Assembly (NCBI GenBank): GCA_016197345.1 | Contig: JACPVY010000417.1 | Location: forward strand, 1-5,997 | From: Burkholderiales bacterium | Lineage (GTDB): Bacteria; Pseudomonadota; Gammaproteobacteria; Burkholderiales; Burkholderiaceae_D | Length of the DNA: 5,997 bases | Direction: 5' to 3' | Shown here: positions 1 through 5,997 of the stretch, piece by piece | Numbering within the stretch: the first letter of the stretch is position 1 | Layout: the number at the start of each line of letters is the position of its first letter | Notes under the pieces: generated by a model | What the model was told of the DNA's origin: nothing | Database searches by the model: none | The model's input: the letters and a program-made list of their open reading frames with translations, nothing else | Position numbers and translations under genes: made by a program

Positions 1-715
1 CCCCGTGGTGGTGACGGCGCGTTTTTAATGGCAACACGACGGTGCGCATTACCAATTGCATACCGAAACTGAATTACCGCTCTTTTTTGTCAAAATCAAT
101 CTGGCAAATATCGATAGCCGGGGGAATTTTGACGAAGCGGGTGTCGCCCCCGTCATTTATCAAGAAAAAATACGAAATCGCAGCTTAACCAATACCCATT
201 TCAATCACTTTCGTCCGAACGCCCCCATCCATCCGACGAATGACAATACCATCAGCTTTTCTAGCAATAGCAAGACCTTTCGCCGCGTCAATGGTGCGCA
301 AGATCGCATCAGCATTTTGTGGCAATTGGCCGGGATAGCACGCGCCGCCCCCGCTAGCATCATGCCCGGCACTGACTTTACGATTACAGTCGCCGGTTCA
401 CGCGATGTCGATGTTTGGCACATTAAAGTCCTTGGCATGGAAGAGCTGCGCGTCAATGGCAAACATTACCAAGCGTGGCATTTACAAAGGCTAGCGCGGC
501 CAGGTTCTTACGAATCGACCTTAGATATCTGGTTAGCCCCTGCTATTGAATGGATGCCTGTGCGTATTCTTTCCACCGAAAATAATGGCGAGACGCGCGA
601 TCTGTCCCTCACGAAGATCAACATCAAACCTGCGCCACCACCTCCTGCCGTTGTAGCAACGCCAGTGAGCACGCCAGCGCCAACCTTCAACATGTCACAA
701 CCAAATCCACCATGA
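1..715 (+). CDS. DUF3108 domain protein, 5'-truncated by the window and frameshifted near base 28
   Basis: This is a DUF3108-family protein of unknown function. An uninterrupted frame runs from base 29 to the TGA at 713-715; the first usable start in it is a TTG at 56, which lies inside the domain and is probably not the true start. Diagnostic stretches, numbered from that TTG, are GAQDR (80-84), WQLAGIAR (89-96), VAGSRDVDVW (112-121) and LDIWLAPAIEW (156-166); all recur in the downstream neighbour. A proline-rich tail (about 191-219) follows the domain. Upstream of 56 the same frame reads WQHDGAHYQL, typical of the start of this domain, and is then closed by TAA at 26-28. Frame 1 over bases 1-27 reads PRGGDGAFL, which would join naturally to WQHDG if one A at 27/28 were removed. 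A one-base frameshift, real or a sequencing error, is therefore likely. The N-terminus, with any signal peptide, lies outside the window. The stop overlaps the next gene by four bases. Confidence 0.75.
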
Positions 716-1455
716 ACATCGCCAAACTGTCCCTGCTAGCGGCTTTGCTCTGCACACCCCTCGTGCAAGCGCAGACGCCATCGAGCGCGAAGAGTGCAAC
801 GCTAGAGGCACCGCCTAGCGCCGACCTTATCTATAGCGTCAAAATCAAACATGGCTGGTTGACCGTCAATGGTCAAGGTTTCAGCAAATGGGAATTGCAT
901 AGCAATGGCTATAGCCTCACCAACACTGCACGCGCCGGGCTGCTAGGGAAAACCTATGAACGTGGCAGTAGTAGCAATGGCGGATTGAACGAGGCGGGTC
1001 TGTCACCCAAGCAATATACCGAAACGCCACTCAATCGCGAGACGACCATCACCACCTTTAACGCCGATAAAAAACTCAGTTTTAGCGTCGGTGCGCCTAG
1101 CATCGATTTCCCTAGCGGCGCACAAGATCGCGCTAGCGTTGCTTGGCAATTGGCAACCGTCGCCCGTAGTCACCCAGAAAAATTCGTGGTCGGCAGTGAA
1201 TGGAATACGTTTGTCGCGGGTCGACGTGATGCCGATATCTGGCGTTTTAAAGTCGTCGCCAAAGAAACGATCAACACCAAACTAGGCGAAATCGCCACCA
1301 TCCATTTCATCAAAGCACCACCGGCCGAGTCGCAAGAGCAGCAAGTCGATTTATGGCTCGCACCCAGCATGGAATGGTACCCGGTGCAAATTCGCTTGAA
1401 AGAAGCGGATGGTGATTTTGTTGAGCAAACGGTGGAGCGGATTGTGCGCAAGTAA
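712..1455 (+). CDS. DUF3108 domain protein with signal peptide (second of a tandem pair)
   Basis: This complete 247-residue protein belongs to DUF3108, a family without a known reaction. Residues 1-20 form a Sec signal peptide: a lysine at 5, a hydrophobic core, and a VQA cleavage site before Gln21. Cys14 is not in a lipobox, so a soluble periplasmic protein is more likely than a lipoprotein. The domain covers about 38-245 and shares landmarks with the preceding gene: GAQDR (136-140), WQLATVAR (145-152), VAGRRDADIW (168-177), DLWLAPSMEWYPV (213-225). The ATG at 712 overlaps the upstream TGA as ATGA, and there is no clear Shine-Dalgarno sequence in front of it, so translation probably depends on ribosomes arriving from the upstream gene. 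It is a diverged paralogue of that gene, in one operon with it. The family and start are well supported; the biological role is unknown. Confidence 0.88.
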   Translation: MNIAKLSLLAALLCTPLVQAQTPSSAKSATLEAPPSADLIYSVKIKHGWLTVNGQGFSKWELHSNGYSLTNTARAGLLGKTYERGSSSNGGLNEAGLSPKQYTETPLNRETTITTFNADKKLSFSVGAPSIDFPSGAQDRASVAWQLATVARSHPEKFVVGSEWNTFVAGRRDADIWRFKVVAKETINTKLGEIATIHFIKAPPAESQEQQVDLWLAPSMEWYPVQIRLKEADGDFVEQTVERIVRK

Positions 1456-4400
1456 CTAGCCCGAAAAACTGCGGAATTTACGCAACAGGAGGTATTCAAA
1501 GGTAAAGGGTTGAGAAGTGATTGCGACACCACGGCGTTGCGCCATGTCTGTCACCTGATCTTGAGCGATTTTTCCGACGCTAAAATACTTTGAATCTGGG
1601 TGTGCAAAATAAAAACCGCTGACTGCCGCACCCGGATACATCGCATACGATTCCGTCAATTGCATGCCAATTTCTTCGCATTGTAAGAGCTTGAACATAT
1701 CGGCTTTTACCGTATGCTCTGGGCAGGCTGGGTAACCCGGTGCGGGGCGGATGCCGCGATAGGCTTCTTTGATCAAGGCTTCATTGCTGAGTTTTTCGTC
1801 TGCCGCATAGCCCCACAAATCGGTACGCACCCGTTCGTGCATTTGTTCAGCGAGCGCTTCCGCTAAGCGATCAGCCAACGCCTTCAACATGATGGAACTG
1901 TAATCATCATGCGCATCTTCAAAACGTTTTTCGTATTTTTCGATGCCTATACCCGCCGTCACGGCAAACATACCGATGTAATCGTCTGTCCCTTGCGGGG
2001 CGATGAAATCGGCTAAGCATTGATTCGGGCGCGGCACGCCGTTATCGACTGGCTTTTCATTTTGCTGACGCATGCCATAGTAGGTGAACGCCGGATTGCT
2101 ACGCGCTTCATCGTGATAAATGACGATATCATCATCGTGTACTTGATTAGCTGGCAAGAGTGCAATCACGGCATTCGCCGTCAACCAACGTCCTTCAATC
2201 ACTTTCTTGAGCAAAGCCTGTCCCTCTTCATAGACTTTGCGAGCGGCTTCGCCGACCACTTCATCTTCCAAAATCGCGGGGAATGGTCCTGCCAGATCCC
2301 AGGTTTGGAAGAATGGCCCCCAATCGATATAGCGCGCTAAGCTTGCCAAATCGATGTTTTTAAAGACGCGACGACCAATAAATTTGGGACGGACTGGCGC
2401 TTTTTCGCCGCTAAAGCTTAATTTGGCTTTATTCGCCCGCGCTTGTGCGATGCTGAGCATAGGCTGGGCTTTTTTATTCGCATGCTGAGTGCGGATGCGA
2501 TCATAATCGGCCGCAATTTCTGCTACGTATTGCTCGCGTTGCTCGGGCGTGAGTAGCGATTGCGCGACCGCGACCGAACGCGACGCATCAGCCACATACA
2601 CCACTGGCCCTTCGTAATTTTGCGCGATTTTGACGGCGGTATGAGCGCGGCTGGTGGTCGCGCCACCAATCAACAGTGGAATTTTGAGCATGCGGAAATG
2701 CGGATCGCGCTGCATTTCTTTCGCCACATGCGCCATTTCTTCTAGCGATGGCGTAATCAAACCAGAAAGGCCGATGATGTCGGCATTTTCCAATTTAGCG
2801 CGTGCCAAAATCTCTGAACAAGGCACCATCACGCCCATATTCACGACTTCAAAATTATTACATTGCAAGACCACCGAGACGATGTTTTTGCCGATATCGT
2901 GTACGTCCCCTTTTACGGTAGCGATGACGATTTTGCCTTTTGGCTTCGCCGCGACGCCAGTTTTTTCTTCTTCTAAGCGCTTTTCTTCTTCGATGTACGG
3001 AATCAGATGCGCCACTGCTTGCTTCATCACGCGTGCAGATTTCACCACCTGCGGCAAAAACATTTTGCCTTGACCAAATAAGTCGCCGACGATATTCATC
3101 CCATCCATCAGCGGCCCTTCAATCACATGAATTGGCCGCCCGCCCGTCGCTAACATTTGCTGCCGCAATTCTTCGGTGTCTTCGACTATCCATTGCGTGA
3201 TGCCATGCACGAGCGCATGCGCTAAGCGTTTTTCGACCGGGCCATTACGCCATTCCAGATTTTGTTCTTCTTTTTTGCCACCCGCTTTGAGCGTCGCCGC
3301 GAATTCAATCATGCGCTCGGTAGCGTCTTCACGGCGATTCAAGACCACGTCTTCAACCCGCTCACGCAATTCAGGATCGAGATCGTCATACACGCCGACC
3401 ATGCCAGCATTGACGATACCCATCGTCATGCCCGCTTTGATCGCGTGATACAGGAAGACGGTGTGGATGGCTTCACGCGCAGGGTCATTGCCGCGGAAGC
3501 TAAAACTCACGTTCGAGACACCACCGCTAATTTTGGCTTTTGGCAAGTTTTCATGTATCCAGCGGGTGGCATTGATGAAGTCAACTGCATAGTTATTGTG
3601 TTCTTCAATCCCGGTTGCAACGGCGAAAATATTTGGATCGAAGATGATGTCTTCTGGCGGGAAATTAGCCTCGGCGATCAATAATTTATAAGCCCGTTCG
3701 CAAATTTCGATTTTGCGGGCAAAGGTATCGGCCTGTCCCGTTTCATCAAAGGCCATCACAATCACTGCCGCGCCATAGCGACGGCATAGCTTAGCTTGAC
3801 GCAAAAATTCGGCCTCGCCTTCTTTCATCGAAATCGAATTGACGATGGCTTTGCCTTGCACGCATTTCAGCCCCGCCTCAATCACCGACCATTTCGAGGA
3901 GTCGATCATAATTGGGACACGTGAGATGTCTGGTTCCGAAGCGATCAAATTCAAAAAGCGCGTCATCGCTGCTTGTGAATCGAGCATCGCTTCATCCATA
4001 TTGATGTCGATAATTTGCGCGCCGTTTTCCACTTGCTGACGGGCGACATCGAGCGCTTTATCGTATTGCTCATTCAAAATCAGGCGCGCAAACGCTTTCG
4101 AACCTGTCACATTAGTACGCTCACCAACGTTGACGAACAGCGATTCTGGCGTGATATTAAATGGCTCGAGACCAGACAAGAGCATGGCATCTTGCGGCTC
4201 CGGGACAGTTCTCGGTGTGCAATCTTGCAGCAGATTAGCAATCGCAGCGATATGCGCTGGCGTGGTGCCACAACAGCCGCCGGCGACGTTGATAAAGCCG
4301 CTATCGGCAAATTCACGCAATAGCGCCGAAGTATCGGCAGGCAATTCATCAAAACCGGTATCCGACATTGGATTAGGCAAGCCGGCATTCGGATAGATGC

Positions 4401-5253
4401 AGACGAAGGTATCAGCAATTTGCGATAACTCTTCGGCATAGGGGCGCATCAGGGCTGCACCCAGCGCGCAATTCAGACCGATCGTGAGCGGTTTCGCATG
4501 CCGCACCGAGGCCCAAAAGGCAGGCACGGTCTGTCCCGATAAAATACGACCGGAAGCGTCTGTCACTGTGCCGGAAATCATGATCGGCAAGCGTTGGCCG
4601 CTTTCTTCAAAAAAAGCGTCAATCGCAAATAAGGCCGCTTTGCAGTTGAGGGTGTCGAAAATGGTTTCGACCAATAAAATGTCAACGCCACCTTCGACCA
4701 AGGCGCGGGTTTGCTCTAAATATGCGGCGACGAGTTGATCAAAGGTGACATTGCGTGCTGCGGGGTCATTCACATCAGGGGAAATCGAGGCCGTTTTTGG
4801 CGTCGGGCCAAGTGCGCCAGCTGCATAGCGTGGTTTCTCCGGCGTCGAATACTTCTCGCAGGCTTGTTTGGCGAGCCGCGCCGAAGCGAGATTCATTTCA
4901 TACACCAGATGCGCCATTTGGTAATCATCTTGCGCGACGCTAGTAGCACCAAAGGTATTGGTTTCGATGATATCGGCACCCGCCGCTAAGTACTGCTCGT
5001 GGATTTCGCTGATAATATGTGGCTGGGTCAAGCTCAGTAATTCGTTATTGCCCTTCACATGCAATTCACGACCACCACCGCCATCACCTTGGAAATCGCG
5101 AAAGCGTTCAGCCCGATATTGCTCTTCACTCAAATGGTATTGCTGGATCATGGTGCCCATTGCGCCATCCATAATCAAGATGCGCTGTGCCAATTGTTGG
5201 CGTAATTGCGCTTCAACAGCGGAAATGGTGGAAGGAGCGGTGGCATTCGTCAT
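1456..5253 (-). CDS. metH: cobalamin-dependent methionine synthase (5-methyltetrahydrofolate-homocysteine methyltransferase)
   Basis: MetH transfers a methyl group from 5-methyltetrahydrofolate to homocysteine through enzyme-bound cobalamin, giving methionine and tetrahydrofolate in the cytoplasm. It has 1265 residues (E. coli MetH is slightly shorter, about 1227) and all modules are in order. The homocysteine-binding barrel (about 20-345) carries zinc ligands Cys262 (LNCALG) and Cys327/Cys328 (GGCCGTTP). The folate-binding barrel (about 370-630) starts with [12 protein letters not shown]. The helical cobalamin cap covers about 670-760, followed by an acidic/lysine linker (755-765). The B12-binding domain (about 772-905) has DVHDIG (783-788), with His785 the cobalt ligand. 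The AdoMet-dependent reactivation domain (about 950-1242) contains [12 protein letters not shown] (1169-1180). The ATG at 5253 has only a weak GGGA (5264-5267) ten bases upstream. Residues 1243-1265 do not resemble the usual C-terminal helix of the family. The gene stands alone, convergent with the DUF3108 pair, behind a structured leader. Confidence 0.97.
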   Translation of the reverse strand: MTNATAPSTISAVEAQLRQQLAQRILIMDGAMGTMIQQYHLSEEQYRAERFRDFQGDGGGGRELHVKGNNELLSLTQPHIISEIHEQYLAAGADIIETNTFGATSVAQDDYQMAHLVYEMNLASARLAKQACEKYSTPEKPRYAAGALGPTPKTASISPDVNDPAARNVTFDQLVAAYLEQTRALVEGGVDILLVETIFDTLNCKAALFAIDAFFEESGQRLPIMISGTVTDASGRILSGQTVPAFWASVRHAKPLTIGLNCALGAALMRPYAEELSQIADTFVCIYPNAGLPNPMSDTGFDELPADTSALLREFADSGFINVAGGCCGTTPAHIAAIANLLQDCTPRTVPEPQDAMLLSGLEPFNITPESLFVNVGERTNVTGSKAFARLILNEQYDKALDVARQQVENGAQIIDINMDEAMLDSQAAMTRFLNLIASEPDISRVPIMIDSSKWSVIEAGLKCVQGKAIVNSISMKEGEAEFLRQAKLCRRYGAAVIVMAFDETGQADTFARKIEICERAYKLLIAEANFPPEDIIFDPNIFAVATGIEEHNNYAVDFINATRWIHENLPKAKISGGVSNVSFSFRGNDPAREAIHTVFLYHAIKAGMTMGIVNAGMVGVYDDLDPELRERVEDVVLNRREDATERMIEFAATLKAGGKKEEQNLEWRNGPVEKRLAHALVHGITQWIVEDTEELRQQMLATGGRPIHVIEGPLMDGMNIVGDLFGQGKMFLPQVVKSARVMKQAVAHLIPYIEEEKRLEEEKTGVAAKPKGKIVIATVKGDVHDIGKNIVSVVLQCNNFEVVNMGVMVPCSEILARAKLENADIIGLSGLITPSLEEMAHVAKEMQRDPHFRMLKIPLLIGGATTSRAHTAVKIAQNYEGPVVYVADASRSVAVAQSLLTPEQREQYVAEIAADYDRIRTQHANKKAQPMLSIAQARANKAKLSFSGEKAPVRPKFIGRRVFKNIDLASLARYIDWGPFFQTWDLAGPFPAILEDEVVGEAARKVYEEGQALLKKVIEGRWLTANAVIALLPANQVHDDDIVIYHDEARSNPAFTYYGMRQQNEKPVDNGVPRPNQCLADFIAPQGTDDYIGMFAVTAGIGIEKYEKRFEDAHDDYSSIMLKALADRLAEALAEQMHERVRTDLWGYAADEKLSNEALIKEAYRGIRPAPGYPACPEHTVKADMFKLLQCEEIGMQLTESYAMYPGAAVSGFYFAHPDSKYFSVGKIAQDQVTDMAQRRGVAITSQPFTFEYLLLRKFRSFSG

Positions 5254-5458
5254 GATTAAGATTTCCCAAATAGCAGCAGTAAAGTAGCAAAAATAAGGTG
5301 ATTACTTAGCCAGCCATAAAAGCAAAAAACCCGGCCAGCTTGGGAAAAAGCGGGTCGGGTTACGCGTCCGCTTTAGCCGTGTTTAGCGTGAAGGACTGCG
5401 ATGAAAACCGGCAGCACGCTGCGCCCGCAAGCTGTTACTCAAATCGGCGCCTTTAACT
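5254..5458 (-). promoter_or_regulatory. structured metH 5' leader with three mutually exclusive hairpins (putative attenuator)
   Basis: On the metH strand the leader can fold in competing ways. Hairpin 1 pairs CGC-A-GTCC (5400-5393) with GGACGCG (5369-5363), with an inner GCT/AGC (5387-5385 with 5372-5370). Hairpin 2 pairs AAAGCGG (5374-5368) with CCGCTTT (5353-5347), seven perfect pairs with a 14-base loop. Hairpin 3 is the terminator at 5328-5361. Hairpin 2 uses bases of both hairpin 1 and hairpin 3, so it could act as antiterminator, with hairpin 1 acting against it. I find no B12-box, SAM or SAH riboswitch consensus on this strand. A caveat is that one pair in hairpin 3 (5334/5355) is A-C on the minus strand but G-U on the plus strand. 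Confidence 0.45.
5318..5361 (-). terminator. intrinsic terminator inside the metH leader
   Basis: On the minus strand the arm AACCCGACC (5361-5353) pairs with GGCCGGGTT (5336-5328) with one A-C mismatch. After a C-T mismatch the stem continues with GCTT/AAGC (5351-5348 with 5341-5338) around the six-base loop TTTCCC. The hairpin ends in a T-rich tract (six T, then GC, then four T; 5329-5318). The tract follows the hairpin only on the metH strand; the plus strand has no T-run after it. It lies between the promoter and the metH start codon, so it should stop part of the metH transcripts or define a short separate RNA of about 135-140 bases. Confidence 0.62.
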
Positions 5459-5463
5459 TTCGG

Positions 5464-5492
5464 ATTATACGCCAAAGATGGCTATCACGGTT
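5464..5492 (-). promoter_or_regulatory. candidate metH promoter
   Basis: The minus strand carries a perfect TATAAT at 5469-5464. With a 17-base spacer the -35 position falls at 5492-5487 and reads AACCGT, a poor match to TTGACA, and there is no extended -10 TG. The promoter may therefore be weak or depend on an activator. Transcription would start near 5457, giving a leader of about 200 bases before metH. A second, weaker possibility lies further upstream: TTGCAA and TATACA separated by 16 bases, around 5540-5567 on the minus strand. Confidence 0.45.
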
Positions 5493-5496
5493 AGCC
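5480..5496. promoter_or_regulatory. inverted repeat over the metH -35 region (possible operator)
   Basis: The sequence GGCTATCACGGTTAGCC contains a five-base inverted repeat (GGCTA/TAGCC) separated by seven bases. It covers the expected -35 position of the TATAAT promoter, where the -35 itself is poor, so a bound regulator could act here. It does not fit the MetR half-site pattern (TGAA-N5-TTCA) and may be chance. Confidence 0.25.
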
Positions 5497-5517
5497 GCGC
5501 TTGGACGCAAAGTTCCA

Positions 5518-5546
5518 TTGTTCACGCTGTGATTTATGTGTATATT
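5518..5546 (+). promoter_or_regulatory. candidate promoter for the ferritin-like gene
   Basis: The plus strand reads TTGTTC (5518-5523), a 17-base spacer, then TATATT (5541-5546), which matches the -10 consensus at five of six positions. Transcription would begin near 5553, about 85 bases before the ATG at 5639. A perfect TTGACA at 5546-5551 also exists but has no good -10 box at the right distance. Confidence 0.4.
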
Positions 5547-5638
5547 TGACAAGTACCAGATTGCAAAAGCACATTCGCAAACGCTGCTAGCGGCGCTTTG
5601 CGGGGCCAGCGGAAGTGTTGATGAAGTGGAGCGCGCAA

Positions 5639-5997
5639 ATGATGCCAGCCTCGCCCAATACCGAATACGTGCAATGCATAGAAAATTCGCGCCGCCTGCA
5701 ATGGGATATTGATTTGGACGTGATTCGCGGCCGCGATTTGCAAGCGAATAAGAAGTATCTGCCCGATGGCATCTCCAAAGTCCATACGCTTTCCTTCCTC
5801 AATCACGAACAACAAGTATTACTGAGCCAAATACAAGGCCGCACCTATGCCCATATGTTTGGCATGATAGAGCGCTTCATTGGCGTCAAAGTCTTAGATT
5901 TATGCCGCGGCTATGCGCTAGGCGACCAAGTGGCACTGCAAGCGCTGGTGCGATTTGTCGATGAAGAGCTGCGCCACCAAGAACTCTTTCGCCGCAT
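5639..5997 (+). CDS. ferritin-like (probable di-iron) protein, N-terminal part, cut by the window end
   Basis: The frame stays open from a stop at 5588-5590 to the window end, giving 119 residues from the ATG at 5639. Helical segments resemble the ferritin-like fold: LLSQIQGRTYAHMFGMIERF (61-80) carries a candidate metal-binding Glu78, and FVDEELRHQELF (106-117) contains the EExxH-type motif Glu109/Glu110-Leu-Arg-His113. The N-terminal part (YVQCIENSRRLQWDIDLDVI, 10-29) looks like a Burkholderiales family I recall as ferritin-like proteins of unknown substrate; this is recollection, not a search result. The ATG at 5639 is preceded by GGAG (5628-5631, seven bases away). An in-frame ATG at 5621 has GGAAG (5611-5615, five bases away) and would add six residues; an ATG at 5642 is also possible. 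Whether it stores iron or oxidises a substrate cannot be told from this half. Confidence 0.72.
   Translation, partial: MMPASPNTEYVQCIENSRRLQWDIDLDVIRGRDLQANKKYLPDGISKVHTLSFLNHEQQVLLSQIQGRTYAHMFGMIERFIGVKVLDLCRGYALGDQVALQALVRFVDEELRHQELFRR

Larger units (their letters stand above)
5254..5638. other. 385-base divergent intergenic region between metH and the ferritin-like gene
   Basis: I see no convincing protein-coding frame in this stretch. It holds control elements for both flanking genes. On the minus strand, in transcription order, are a TATAAT box (5464-5469), a structured leader, an intrinsic terminator (5318-5361) and a further leader of about 65 bases to the metH start. On the plus strand there is a candidate promoter at 5518-5546 and two possible ribosome binding sites in front of the ferritin-like gene. 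An inverted repeat at 5480-5496 lies where the metH -35 region would be. Open frames read on the minus strand across 5534-5815 overlap the well-supported plus-strand gene and have no recognisable product, so I do not count them. Confidence 0.7.

Noticed and set aside
1170..1532. Minus-strand open frame overlapping the end of the second DUF3108 gene and the end of metH
   Set aside because: It was considered as a lost continuation of metH in another frame, but its sequence ([10 protein letters not shown] and on) does not match the family ending clearly; most likely a shadow frame.
2020..4989. Many plus-strand open frames across metH
   Set aside because: They are antisense shadows of a long, well-conserved gene and encode no recognisable proteins.
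5315..5317. Minus-strand ATG right after the terminator, opening a three-codon frame (MAG)
   Set aside because: Too short to support and no clear ribosome binding site.
5391..5437. Plus-strand stretch resembling part of a cobalamin riboswitch core (GCTGCGCCCGCAAGCTGT at 5418-5435 after GATGAAAACCGG)
   Set aside because: It needs one substitution and two insertions to fit, lies on the strand opposite to metH, and the other conserved parts (GCCACTG, GGGAAGG, and the B12 box around GGAGACC) are absent downstream. Two stems do have G-U pairs on this strand, so an Rfam search of both strands would still settle it.
5524..5540. TGTGATTTATGTGTA as a CRP/FNR-type site
   Set aside because: Only one half-site is present; the second half lacks the TCACA or ATCAA complement.
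5534..5815. Minus-strand open frames overlapping the ferritin-like gene
   Set aside because: They have no recognisable family, lie antisense to a frame with ferritin-like motifs, and have no supporting ribosome binding site.

Overview
The window is a chromosomal-looking stretch with roughly balanced base composition. It probably comes from a betaproteobacterium of the order Burkholderiales; an Oxalobacteraceae member such as an Undibacterium-like organism would fit. This placement is inferred from the protein families (paired DUF3108 proteins, a MetH of about 1265 residues, a ferritin-like protein of a type I associate with Burkholderiales). No rRNA or other marker is present to prove it. I see no phage, transposon, CRISPR or defence genes.

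Layout: bases 1-715 (+) carry the 3' part of a DUF3108-family gene. Its reading frame is broken at about base 28, so the intact open frame begins only after the break. Its stop overlaps the start of a second, complete DUF3108 gene (712-1455, +), which encodes a signal peptide; the two are very likely co-transcribed and translationally coupled. The second gene ends exactly where the large metH gene, running the other way, ends (1456-5253, -), with no bases between the two stop codons. MetH is the cobalamin-dependent methionine synthase, and all five functional regions can be read in it. Its last 23 residues, however, do not look like the usual family ending.

The only long non-coding stretch is 5254-5638, between metH and a divergent gene. 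On the metH strand it holds a TATAAT promoter box, a leader of about 200 bases, three mutually exclusive hairpins, and a strong intrinsic terminator with a U-tract about 65 bases before the start codon. That arrangement is what one expects of transcription attenuation, and I recognise no described riboswitch class in it; this is the most interesting part of the window. The divergent gene (5639 to the window end, +) encodes the N-terminal part of a ferritin-like, probable di-iron protein and is cut by the window edge.

MetH makes methionine from homocysteine with 5-methyltetrahydrofolate as methyl donor. The DUF3108 pair looks like exported proteins of unknown role, and nothing in the sequence ties them or the ferritin-like protein to methionine metabolism beyond proximity.
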